Shown: positions 15,590 to 21,043, counted from the first letter of the stretch. The stretch is DNA of 21,043 bases from an uncultured Anaerococcus sp. (GCF_937934665.1 NZ_CALGYW010000131.1:1-21043); one strand, 5' to 3'. Numbers and translations are program-made. Notes: generated from the letters alone by a model not told the origin.

Positions 15590-15967
15590 TTAAGAATTTA
15601 ATATAAGGCAAGCAATAGTAGACTTATCTATAATAACCTCATCAGAAAGTTTTTTGACAAGGTCTATGCCCCTGCCATTTGGTGCAAATTTATCTCCGTG
15701 AAATCCCGGGTTTATCCCCTCTCCCTGATCTTTTACCTTGATTAGTGAGTAGGAATTATCAAAGACTACAGATATTTCTATAAGCCTAGACTTATCTTTT
15801 TTATTGCCATGCTTATAAGAATTTGCCGTAAGTTCGTCTAAAATAAGCCTTAGCCTATAGATTTCACTATCTTCAAAAAGCCTATCTTCAAGCATAGTTA
15901 TAAACTTATCCCTAAATTTTTTTATATCTTTAAGGTCAGAATGTATGACCGTTCTAATTATCTCCAT
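15590..15967 (-). CDS. RsbW/SpoIIAB-like anti-sigma factor kinase (orphan)
   Basis: This 125-aa GHKL-type ATP-binding protein resembles RsbW/SpoIIAB serine kinases, which hold a sigma factor inactive and phosphorylate an STAS anti-anti-sigma factor. It shows an N-box LDELTANSYKHGN (Glu45, Asn49, His53), G1 box VKDQGEGIN (Asp80, Gly82, Gly84) and G2 box NGRGIDLVKKL (97-107). It is slightly shorter than the usual 135-160 aa and ends at the last beta strand. AGGAGC precedes the ATG. No STAS protein or sigma factor is adjacent, which is unusual because rsbV-rsbW-sigB normally sit together. A sigma-B-type -10 (GGGTAT) precedes it, which would fit autoregulation. A partner other than sigma-B is possible. 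Confidence 0.82.
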   Translation of the reverse strand: MEIIRTVIHSDLKDIKKFRDKFITMLEDRLFEDSEIYRLRLILDELTANSYKHGNKKDKSRLIEISVVFDNSYSLIKVKDQGEGINPGFHGDKFAPNGRGIDLVKKLSDEVIIDKSTIACLILNS

Positions 15968-15987
15968 TACTTGCTCCTAAAAGATTG

Positions 15988-16013
15988 ATACCCTATTTTA
16001 AATTTTCCTATCA
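15988..16013 (-). promoter_or_regulatory. Candidate sigma-B-type promoter of the RsbW-like gene
   Basis: On the minus strand TGATAG (16008-16013), a 14-nt spacer and GGGTAT (15988-15993) are followed by CAAT. It aligns base for base in layout with the amaP promoter, and the 10 bases GGGTATCAAT are identical. The -10 lies 21 nt before the ATG. The -35 is weaker than the Bacillus GTTTAA consensus. No convincing sigma-A promoter is seen in this gap. Confidence 0.5.
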
Positions 16014-16055
16014 TTTTTATAATTTTTAACTCTATTTAAACTTATTCTAGAAAAA

Positions 16056-16085
16056 TTGTTTACTTTTTTAAATCTGTGGTATAAT
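16056..16085 (+). promoter_or_regulatory. Rubredoxin promoter
   Basis: TTGTTT (16056-16061), an 18-nt spacer and a perfect TATAAT (16080-16085) preceded by TGG (extended -10) form a strong sigma-A promoter. Transcription would start near 16092, leaving a leader of about 27 nt with the ribosome site AAAGGAGA. Confidence 0.75.
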
Positions 16086-16118
16086 AAAAACATAGTAGAT
16101 TATGAAAGGAGATATTTT

Positions 16119-16277
16119 ATGAAATACGTATGTACAGCATGTGGATACATTTATGATCCAGCTGAAGGTGATGTTGATAACGGTATTGATGCCGGTACAG
16201 AATTTGCTGATCTTCCAGAAGATTGGGTTTGCCCAGTTTGTGGAGTAGGCAAAGACATGTTCGAAGCTCAAGAATAA
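16119..16277 (+). CDS. Rubredoxin
   Basis: This 52-aa rubredoxin is a small cytoplasmic electron carrier with one iron held by four cysteines. Both knuckles are present: CTACGY (Cys5, Cys8) and CPVCGVGKDMF (Cys38, Cys41). The usual YDPAEGD and DLPEDWVCP segments are also intact. In anaerobes it passes electrons to oxygen- and peroxide-detoxifying enzymes such as rubrerythrins or flavodiiron proteins. The frame is open upstream to 16056, but the ATG at 16119 has the ribosome site AAAGGAGA and gives the standard rubredoxin N-terminus MKYVC. It is monocistronic, with its own strong promoter and terminator, divergent from the RsbW-like gene. Confidence 0.97.
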   Translation: MKYVCTACGYIYDPAEGDVDNGIDAGTEFADLPEDWVCPVCGVGKDMFEAQE

Positions 16278-16280
16278 TAA

Positions 16281-16309
16281 AAAATTAAGAGGCCTTATGG
16301 GCCTCTTTT
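16281..16309. terminator. Bidirectional terminator between rubredoxin and the coiled-coil protein
   Basis: AAGAGGCC and GGCCTCTT (16287-16294 and 16300-16307) form a perfect 8-bp stem around TTATG. T residues follow on the plus strand, and an A run lies at 16279-16284 for the minus strand, so it serves both converging genes. Confidence 0.88.
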
Positions 16310-16316
16310 ATTTTAC

Positions 16317-17207
16317 TTAATATTCATCAAGATTTTCTTTTTTCTCTTTTCTTCTAATAACTATCCCTATAACAATTACCAAGGCTATCACAAAAATAAG
16401 GGTAACTATTACTATGGGGTTTTCAAGGAAAAATCTCTTTTCTTCCCTTTCTTCTTCACTAGGATTTAGGGCTAAGATCTGATTTCTATCATCATCTTCT
16501 TCTTTATCAGGTTTTACCTCTAGAAGAATTTTTTTCTTTTTTTCTGGTAGGTCTTCTTTAGAATCTCCATCATCCCTACTTGTAGGGTTTAAATCAGCTT
16601 TTTTTATAGATTTGATTCTATTTACCGCTTCATTTTCTAGCTTTTTTCTCTCATTTTCTGTACTTGCAGACTTTATTCTTTCGCTGTAGTCTTTAAGCAC
16701 CGCTTGAGTCTTTATGCTTACGTCCTTACTCTTTGCACTCGCCTTCTCATCCTTAGTTATAGACGTCTCAACTTCTGCTAGGGCCTTTGATAGATTGGAG
16801 TTTTTATCTAGCTTCTTTACAAGCTCATCAACTTCTTTATCTAGCTTTTCCATTTCAGCCTTTTTTTCTTTCTCTAGCCTAGCATTCTTATCTTCCGAAA
16901 GCTTTTCTGGACTTTCCCTATAAAAAGTCTCTTCCTTTTTACTTTCCCCAGGTTTTGTGACCTTAGTTTCCTCTTTTTTGTTTGCTTCTTCCTTGGGAGG
17001 GGTCTTATTTTCCCCGCTTTTATCAGACTCAGCAGGATTTTCCTTTGCCTTTAAAGCTGGCTTAACACTTTCGGTTATTATTATCTTCTCTCCAGCCTTT
17101 TGGTTAGTATCATCCTTAACTGGCTCTTCCTCTGCTGCAAAACTTGTAAGGGTAAGGTTAAAAGTTAAAAAGCCTATTAAAATTGTTTTTATAACTTTCA
17201 GCATCAT
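16317..17207 (-). CDS. Secreted coiled-coil protein with C-terminal membrane anchor, unknown function
   Basis: I recognise no family for this 296-aa protein. It starts with a signal peptide (residues 1-25, likely cut after TSFAA). Next come a Lys/Glu/Pro/Ser-rich stretch (26-100), a charged helical region probably forming a coiled coil (about 101-205), an acidic disordered linker (206-260), one membrane helix (about 263-284) and a short basic tail RRKEKKENLDEY. There is no LPXTG signal, so the membrane helix is the anchor and the bulk is outside. It could be a stalk, scaffold or stress-linked envelope protein. Two consecutive ATGs (17207, 17204) follow GGAAGGTGAG. It lies 46 nt after yitT with no terminator between, and carries its own candidate stress-type promoter. 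Confidence 0.78.
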   Translation of the reverse strand: MMLKVIKTILIGFLTFNLTLTSFAAEEEPVKDDTNQKAGEKIIITESVKPALKAKENPAESDKSGENKTPPKEEANKKEETKVTKPGESKKEETFYRESPEKLSEDKNARLEKEKKAEMEKLDKEVDELVKKLDKNSNLSKALAEVETSITKDEKASAKSKDVSIKTQAVLKDYSERIKSASTENERKKLENEAVNRIKSIKKADLNPTSRDDGDSKEDLPEKKKKILLEVKPDKEEDDDRNQILALNPSEEEREEKRFFLENPIVIVTLIFVIALVIVIGIVIRRKEKKENLDEY

Positions 17208-17224
17208 CTCACCTTCCTACTAAG

Positions 17225-17253
17225 ATTTTACCCGTAGATAGGCCTTTAAACAA
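17225..17253 (-). promoter_or_regulatory. Overlapping sigma-B-type and sigma-A-type promoter of the coiled-coil protein gene
   Basis: On the minus strand GTTTAA (17246-17251), a 12-nt spacer and GGGTAA (17228-17233) match the sigma-B pattern GTTTAA-N12-15-GGGTAT closely, with the -10 placed 21 nt before the first ATG. The same DNA also reads as a sigma-A promoter: TTGTTT (17248-17253), 17 nt, TAAAAT (17225-17230). The -35 directly abuts the yitT stop codon. Confidence 0.5.
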
Positions 17254-18192
17254 TCACTCATCACTATCTAAAGTATCATCTGATGAATACCAACCCTTGC
17301 CTATAATTGATGAGGTATTTAGGATGGTGATAAATGAATAAGGGTCGATTTTTTTGATAAAGGACCTAAACTTTGCGGATTCAAAGGTAGATGTGACACA
17401 GAAAAACACTGAAATATTAGATCCCTTATAAAGTCCTCTGGCATCTACTATGGTAGCCGACCTATTAAGTTCTTTTTTAATAAAGCTTCCTACTTCTTCT
17501 GTCTTGGATGTGATTATTATAAAAAGCTTGGCCGTATTCATAGAGCCTATTATCATATCAACAAAGATTCCCTTCGTCAAAAGGCCTAGGATAGAGAAAA
17601 GTCCTATCTCTATGCCAAATATCTTTATAGATGCTATGGTAAAAATAGAATCCACCACCAAAAGGGACTTACCTACCTCTAAGGATGTGTATTTTTTCAT
17701 AATCATAGCGATGATATCTGTACCACCAGATGAGGCTGCCAGGTTAAATAAGATAGCTGATCCTACAGATGACATAAGTAGGGTAAAGATTAGCTCAAGC
17801 ATCTTATTGTCAGTAAGAGAACCCTGGATTGGAAATACCTTATCTAGGGCAAGGGCAGTAAGGGAGTTAAGAATGGCTACATAGCCAGTCCTTACTGTAA
17901 ATTTCTTACCAAAAATAAAAAATCCTATCACAAGTAAGGTTAGGTTGTAAAATAAGGTTAGTTGGGGACGACTAAAGGGTACAAACATCGAACTTATAAT
18001 ACTCATTCCCTCTACTCCACCGATTACAAAGGAGTTGGGATATTTAAAAAAGTGGGTTCCACAGGCCATAAGAATAGCTGCAAAACTCATCCAAAAAATC
18101 TTATACTCCCTAGTCTTTACATTGCGTTCGTCAATGTTTTTAGCCTGCTTGATTTTATTTTGATCTGTATCAATAGGGTCATCAATTTTCAA
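17254..18192 (-). CDS. YitT family membrane protein (DUF161/DUF2179)
   Basis: This 312-aa member of the YitT family has about five to six hydrophobic segments (residues 30-215) and a C-terminal DUF2179 ligand-binding-like domain (about 220-300). Family motifs include FVIGGVEGMSII in the first half, NLAASSGGTDIIAMI in the middle, and the DUF2179 core RSATIVDARGLYKGSNISVFFCV. The transported molecule is not established for most members. Translation appears to start at a TTG (18192), because GGAGAG lies eight bases upstream and no earlier ATG or GTG is available; the next in-frame ATG would remove the first membrane segment. A 14-bp inverted repeat and a lone TATAAT precede it. The coiled-coil protein gene follows without a terminator. 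Confidence 0.88.
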   Translation of the reverse strand: MKIDDPIDTDQNKIKQAKNIDERNVKTREYKIFWMSFAAILMACGTHFFKYPNSFVIGGVEGMSIISSMFVPFSRPQLTLFYNLTLLVIGFFIFGKKFTVRTGYVAILNSLTALALDKVFPIQGSLTDNKMLELIFTLLMSSVGSAILFNLAASSGGTDIIAMIMKKYTSLEVGKSLLVVDSIFTIASIKIFGIEIGLFSILGLLTKGIFVDMIIGSMNTAKLFIIITSKTEEVGSFIKKELNRSATIVDARGLYKGSNISVFFCVTSTFESAKFRSFIKKIDPYSFITILNTSSIIGKGWYSSDDTLDSDE

Positions 18193-18240
18193 TTTTTACT
18201 CTCCAAATTTTATAAAATTTGCATCTCTATGCATGTATCA

Positions 18241-18246
18241 ATTATA
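18241..18246 (-). promoter_or_regulatory. -10 element of yitT
   Basis: A perfect TATAAT on the minus strand lies directly downstream of the long inverted repeat at 18248-18293. The -35 position (CTAGAA, 17-nt spacer) is poor and falls inside the repeat, so an activator or repressor may act here. The leader would be about 40 nt. Confidence 0.45.
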
Positions 18247-18247
18247 C

Positions 18248-18293
18248 AATGAACCAACTTTTATTCTAGCCTCCTAGCCAAAGTTGGTTCATT
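18248..18293. repeat. 14-bp perfect inverted repeat upstream of yitT
   Basis: Arms at 18248-18261 and 18280-18293 are perfect 14-bp complements (core GAACCAAC / GTTGGTTC). An inner CTAG-CCTC-CTAG forms a second small palindrome. It lies 21 nt after the CofE-like stop but lacks the T run expected of a terminator on the minus strand, and it abuts the yitT -10. It may be an operator, an imperfect terminator of the CofE-like gene, or both. Confidence 0.75.
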
Positions 18294-18314
18294 TATTTAA
18301 TATTAATTTTTTAC

Positions 18315-19490
18315 CTAATCATTTGAATAATTATCGAAATAACCTTGGATTAAAACAACAGGTGTTCCCTTATCTCCAGAACCTGAAACAAGGTCAGATA
18401 AAGAACCTAAAAGGTCAGTAATCTGTCTAGGTGTAGTACCTAGTCTCTTATTAGAATCTGTATTTTTATCCTTATTTCTTACAAGTTTCTTAAATTCTTC
18501 TGCAGCTTCTTCACCGGATAGGTCTGATAGGTCATTATCAGCTACATATTTTAACTTAAGTTCATTAGGTGTACCTGTAAGTCCACTAGTAAAACCAGGT
18601 GATACGATAGGATCTGCAAGCTCCCAAATATGGCCAACTGGATCTTTGAAAGCCCCATCACCATAAACCATAACTTCTATATTTTTGCCAGTTTCACTTA
18701 CTAGTCTTTTTTGAAGACTGTCTACAAACTCTTGGGCATCCCTTGGAAATAGCTTAACTACGTTATCTGTAGAAAGATTTGAACCTAATAAACCATAGTC
18801 TGGGTTATATCCTGATCCATCAACTGATTCAGTAAGAATCTCATCAAGTTTTAAAACTTTCTTAGCTCCAGCTTCTACAAGTTGTCTTTTAACAAGTTCT
18901 CTAGTATGAATTGAAGAAACTAAAACATTATCTGTAAACTTAAGACAATCTACAGGGTTGTTTAAGAAATGAATCTCAGAGTTTTCTGCAATCTCTTTGT
19001 AAAATTCTGGATAAGCCATATCTGTGAAAAGATGCTTATAATCACCAGCAACTTCTCTAAATTCTTCCAGGCTTAAGACATCAGTATAAGCATTTACATC
19101 AGAATTGAAAAGGTCCATCTCATCCATAACGAAATTACCAACCTCATCAGATGGGTAAGATAGGCAAATATGAAGCTTTTTGCCTGAGAGGGCAAAAGCC
19201 TTAAGTAAAATCGAAAATCTATTTCTTGAAAGAATTGGAAAAAGTATCGCAACCTCATCACCCTCAAACTTATTTTTAAAGTCTTTGGCAATTTGCTCTA
19301 TTGTAGCATAATTACCCTGGCTTCTTGCAAGAAGTGATTCAGTTATAGCAACTACATCCTTATCACGAAGTCTAACTTCCTTTTCTCCAACTTCTTCAAC
19401 TATATCGCCGACAATACCAACTAAATTGTCGCCTTCTTTAACAATTGGTGCCCTAAGGCCCATTGCAACTGTTCCTATTAATCTTGGCAT
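18315..19490 (-). CDS. CofE-family (coenzyme F420-0:L-glutamate ligase-like) protein
   Basis: This 391-aa protein has an N-terminus that fits the F420 ligase family: GLRAPIVKEGDNLVGIVGDI, then LRDKDVVAITESLLARSQGNY (about residues 41-61), like the CofE pattern of an N-terminal Gly-Asp-Asn/Asp turn followed by a Gly/Lys-Asp-Asp-Val-Val strand. CofE adds glutamate to F420-0 using GTP. Low-GC Firmicutes of this kind are not known to make F420, and no cofC, cofD or fbi gene is in view, so the true substrate is probably different. The C-terminal half (VMVYGDGAFKDPVGHIWELADP, then GTPVVLIQGYFDNY) looks well ordered and intact. GGAGTAATAA precedes the ATG. It is monocistronic, with its own promoter. 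Confidence 0.65.
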   Translation of the reverse strand: MPRLIGTVAMGLRAPIVKEGDNLVGIVGDIVEEVGEKEVRLRDKDVVAITESLLARSQGNYATIEQIAKDFKNKFEGDEVAILFPILSRNRFSILLKAFALSGKKLHICLSYPSDEVGNFVMDEMDLFNSDVNAYTDVLSLEEFREVAGDYKHLFTDMAYPEFYKEIAENSEIHFLNNPVDCLKFTDNVLVSSIHTRELVKRQLVEAGAKKVLKLDEILTESVDGSGYNPDYGLLGSNLSTDNVVKLFPRDAQEFVDSLQKRLVSETGKNIEVMVYGDGAFKDPVGHIWELADPIVSPGFTSGLTGTPNELKLKYVADNDLSDLSGEEAAEEFKKLVRNKDKNTDSNKRLGTTPRQITDLLGSLSDLVSGSGDKGTPVVLIQGYFDNYSND

Positions 19491-19512
19491 TTATTACTCC
19501 CCTTTCAACCAA

Positions 19513-19540
19513 ATTATACAACCATATCAAAAAATTTAAA
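19513..19540 (-). promoter_or_regulatory. Promoter of the CofE-like gene
   Basis: On the minus strand TTTAAA (19535-19540), a 16-nt spacer and a perfect TATAAT (19513-19518) form a plausible sigma-A promoter. The start would be near 19506, with a leader of about 16 nt that includes the GGGGAG ribosome site. Confidence 0.55.
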
Positions 19541-19589
19541 TACTAAACTTTAAAAAGTTTTAAATTAATTTATATTTCTAAAAAAACAT

Positions 19590-19619
19590 AAAAAATGCTA
19601 AAAGATTAACTTTTAGCAT
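19590..19619 (-). terminator. Terminator overlapping the end of the zinc-ribbon gene
   Basis: On the minus strand ATGCTAAAAG and CTTTTAGCAT (19610-19619 and 19595-19604) form a 10-bp stem around TTAAT, followed by six T residues. The stop codon TAA lies in the loop and the last sense codons form the 5' arm. Confidence 0.88.
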
Positions 19620-19980
19620 CAAACTTTTCCTTGCACTTTGGGCACCTAACCTTAATCTTGCCCTTATTTTTAGGAATCCTTAGCTTTTGCCCACAAGAAG
19701 GACAAGAAATATACTTAAAGCCCTTATCTTTTGCCTTAGTTTTATTATTTTTACCGAAAACTCCCTTAATAGGATCAATTACGTTATCTACAAAAACTTG
19801 ATTTTCCTTGCTTCTTTTTAGGATATTAGAAGACATAGTCCTAAAGATAGCATAAATTACAATAAGACTAGAAATACCATTTAAAACAGTAGACTCAATA
19901 AAATGAGATATTACCACTGCTACAATAGCTATCCAAACTAAAAATATCCCGTATTCATCTATACCATATTTTTTTTGCAC
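19606..19980 (-). CDS. Membrane protein with C-terminal zinc ribbon
   Basis: This 124-aa protein has two adjacent hydrophobic segments (about residues 11-28 and 32-47), a basic linker and a C-terminal zinc ribbon with two knuckles, CPSCG (about 93-97) and CPKC (113-116). Its function is unknown; such ribbons bind nucleic acid or protein. It starts with GTG directly after the Sir2 stop codon (TAG-GTG), and its ribosome site (AGGTGAT) lies within the last sir2 codons, so the two genes are translationally coupled. The next in-frame ATG would lie after both membrane segments, which supports the GTG start. The 3' end is shared with the terminator hairpin. Confidence 0.75.
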   Translation of the reverse strand: MQKKYGIDEYGIFLVWIAIVAVVISHFIESTVLNGISSLIVIYAIFRTMSSNILKRSKENQVFVDNVIDPIKGVFGKNNKTKAKDKGFKYISCPSCGQKLRIPKNKGKIKVRCPKCKEKFDAKS

Positions 19981-20712
19981 CTAATCACCTACCAAACTAT
20001 CCATAACTTCTGCTATATCACCATTAATAATATAATCTGCTACACTATCACGAGGAGTAGTATCCTTATTAATCAAAACTAGTTTATTACCCCTATAAAA
20101 ATCTATAAGACCCGCTGCAGGATAAACCACAAGACTAGTGCCTCCAATAATTAAAACATCAGCTTTGGCTATAAGATTAACCGCATAGGAAATGTTATTT
20201 TGATCAAGACCCTCTCCATAAAGGACAATATCAGGTCTAACAATACCCCCACACTTATCACAATGAGCCTCTGCAGGGAATTTCTTGACATAGTCAAGGT
20301 CAAAATTCTTAGAACATTTTACACAATAATAATCCCTCAAATTTCCGTGAAGCTCGATAACATTTTTACTACCTGCTTCTTGGTGGAGACTATCTATATT
20401 TTGGGTAATAACAGCCTTGAGCTTGCCCATCTTTTCAAGTTTTGCTAAAGCTAAGTGGGCCTTATTAGGCTTAATCCCCTCAAGCATAAGATTTTCCTTG
20501 CAATAAGTCATAAACTCATCAGGATGGTTTACAAAAAATTCATGGCTAAGCATATACTCTGGAGAATACTTGGAATTGTTTTCTCTATTATAAAGCCCTG
20601 TAGCCGACCTAAAATCAGGCACACCTGAGGCAGTAGAAACTCCTGCTCCTCCAAAAAACACTATATTATTTGAATCATTAATAATTTTTTTAACTTCATT
20701 AAGAGTATTCAT
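19981..20712 (-). CDS. cobB: NAD-dependent protein deacylase, Sir2 family
   Basis: This 243-aa sirtuin removes acetyl groups from protein lysines in the cytoplasm, consuming NAD. All core motifs are visible: GAGVSTASGVPDFRS (22-36) for NAD binding, TQNIDSLHQ (103-111), the catalytic His122 in ELHGN, a structural zinc site (Cys130, Cys133, Cys151, Cys154), and GTSLVVYPAAG. The acyl-pocket Tyr/Arg pair of desuccinylases is not evident, so ordinary deacetylase activity is more likely. GGAAGGG precedes the ATG, and a good promoter lies upstream. It forms a two-gene unit with the zinc-ribbon membrane protein gene. The gene symbol follows family usage. Confidence 0.94.
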   Translation of the reverse strand: MNTLNEVKKIINDSNNIVFFGGAGVSTASGVPDFRSATGLYNRENNSKYSPEYMLSHEFFVNHPDEFMTYCKENLMLEGIKPNKAHLALAKLEKMGKLKAVITQNIDSLHQEAGSKNVIELHGNLRDYYCVKCSKNFDLDYVKKFPAEAHCDKCGGIVRPDIVLYGEGLDQNNISYAVNLIAKADVLIIGGTSLVVYPAAGLIDFYRGNKLVLINKDTTPRDSVADYIINGDIAEVMDSLVGD

Positions 20713-20735
20713 ATTATCCCTTCCTATCTACTATT

Positions 20736-20763
20736 ATTATAATCTTTAAAGCAAGACTTACAA
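20736..20763 (-). promoter_or_regulatory. Promoter of the sir2 - zinc-ribbon operon
   Basis: On the minus strand TTGTAA (20758-20763), a 16-nt spacer and TATAAT (20736-20741) form a good sigma-A promoter, with a leader of about 17 nt to the sir2 ATG. Confidence 0.65.
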
Positions 20764-20780
20764 GAGATTTAAAAAATCAT

Positions 20781-20809
20781 TTTACAAAGGGAAAAATATG
20801 TGGTATTAT
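20781..20809 (+). promoter_or_regulatory. Possible upstream promoter toward tRNA-Pro
   Basis: TTTACA (20781-20786), a 17-nt spacer and TATTAT (20804-20809) with a preceding TGG make a plausible extended -10 promoter. It would give an extra transcript of about 110 nt before the tRNA. No gene or terminator lies between, so it may be a second tRNA promoter or chance in AT-rich DNA. Confidence 0.3.
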
Positions 20810-20877
20810 AATCATAGACTTTTTGAGAGAGAAAGGTCCAAATAATAAAGAAATCTTTAAAAAACTCCAAAAAAGAT

Positions 20878-20906
20878 TTGACAAAATATTTTTTATATAG
20901 TATATT
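20878..20906 (+). promoter_or_regulatory. tRNA-Pro promoter
   Basis: A perfect TTGACA (20878-20883), an optimal 17-nt spacer and TATATT (20901-20906) lie just before the tRNA; an overlapping TATAAT is at 20906-20911. Transcription would start about 10 nt before the mature 5' end. Confidence 0.8.
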
Positions 20907-20923
20907 ATAATAGTCAGCAGCAA

Positions 20924-21000
20924 CGGGGTGTGGCGCAGCTTGGTAGCGCGCGTGTTTTGGGAACATGAGGTCGAAGGTTCGAATCCTTTCACCCCGACCA
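20924..21000 (+). tRNA. tRNA-Pro(UGG)
   Basis: The 77-nt sequence folds as a complete cloverleaf. The acceptor stem is CGGGGTG/CACCCCG, the D arm GCGC/GCGC, the anticodon arm CGTGT/ACATG, the variable loop AGGTC and the T arm GAAGG-TTCGAAT-CCTTT. The anticodon loop TTTGGGA places TGG at positions 34-36 and G at 37, as expected for proline tRNAs. CCA is encoded (20998-21000). UGG can read all four proline codons in AT-rich genomes. Reading frames on the opposite strand here are artefacts. Confidence 0.97.
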
Positions 21001-21007
21001 TTCAATT

Positions 21008-21031
21008 TAGCAACAGATGTTGCTATTTTTT
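21008..21031 (+). terminator. tRNA-Pro terminator
   Basis: TAGCAAC and GTTGCTA (21008-21014 and 21019-21025) form a 7-bp stem with an AGAT loop, followed by six T residues. It begins 8 nt after CCA, so the tRNA is transcribed alone. Confidence 0.88.
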
Positions 21032-21043
21032 ATTTCCCTAAAA

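Noticed and set aside
16056..16074. Rex box at the rubredoxin promoter
   Set aside because: TTGTTTA is a fair half-site, but the second half matches at only about four of seven positions.
16056..16118. Longer rubredoxin start upstream
   Set aside because: It would include the promoter and its -10 as coding sequence; the ATG at 16119 has the ribosome site and the standard N-terminus.
18240..18292. AGGAGG in the loop of the yitT hairpin as ribosome site for a leader peptide
   Set aside because: The spacing to the only TTG is too long, the frame has just 15 codons, and the predicted start point lies downstream of the hairpin.
20852..20879. Inverted repeat AAATCTTT...AAAGATTT as a terminator before the tRNA
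   Set aside because: It has no T run, is very AT-rich and overlaps the tRNA -35, so chance pairing is likely.
20769..21005. Two minus-strand open frames of 74-78 codons over the tRNA
   Set aside because: They are antisense to a perfect tRNA-Pro cloverleaf and its promoter; such frames are a well-known annotation artefact.
1..21043. Mobile elements, CRISPR arrays, defence genes
   Set aside because: No transposase, integrase, repeat-spacer array or nuclease gene was seen; gene style is uniform along the window.

Overview
The window is low-GC DNA from a Gram-positive anaerobe. The Shine-Dalgarno sites are strong, rubredoxin, Rex and an AmaP/Asp23 module are present, and gene order is compact. 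The overall style suggests Tissierellia/Peptoniphilaceae, for example an Anaerococcus-like organism; this placement is inferred from gene content and style, not tested. Nearly all genes lie on the minus strand. Only thiN, rubredoxin and tRNA-Pro are on the plus strand. I see no insertion sequence, phage gene, CRISPR array or pseudogene.

Layout: (1) 1-3850: the start of a membrane-anchored protein cut by the window edge, then a glgP-ZIP operon (glycogen phosphorylase and a metal transporter) behind a roughly 180-nt leader. (2) 3856-9146: a papain-like peptidase gene overlapping an AI-2E-family permease gene, divergent thiN, an asparagine-synthase-like protein without an N-terminal glutaminase Cys, and a second AI-2E-family permease. 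(3) 9189-15488: a tightly packed unit typA - 4-TM protein - rex - ABC-F ATPase - amaP - DUF2273 - asp23, combining ribosome-linked GTPase/ATPase functions, redox sensing and envelope stress. (4) 15590-17207: an RsbW-like anti-sigma kinase gene, rubredoxin, and a secreted, C-terminally anchored coiled-coil protein. (5) 17254-20712: a YitT permease, a CofE (F420 ligase)-family protein, a zinc-ribbon membrane protein and a Sir2 deacylase. (6) 20924-21000: tRNA-Pro(UGG) with its promoter and terminator.

The most interesting signal is regulatory. A sigma-B-type -10 element (GGGTAT or GGGTAA) lies 21-22 nt before the start codons of the RsbW-like kinase, amaP (heading amaP-DUF2273-asp23) and the coiled-coil membrane protein. 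A weaker fourth case precedes the asparagine-synthase-like gene. In two of these promoters the -35 region contains the stop codon of the preceding gene or abuts it. Since Asp23/AmaP is a classical sigma-B target in staphylococci and RsbW is the sigma-B antagonist, the window may carry part of a compact general-stress regulon whose sigma factor lies elsewhere.

A second signal is a Rex-box-like palindrome lying over the -35 of the typA promoter, which would make Rex control its own operon. The amaP module would then have two inputs: redox through the long transcript and stress through its own promoter.
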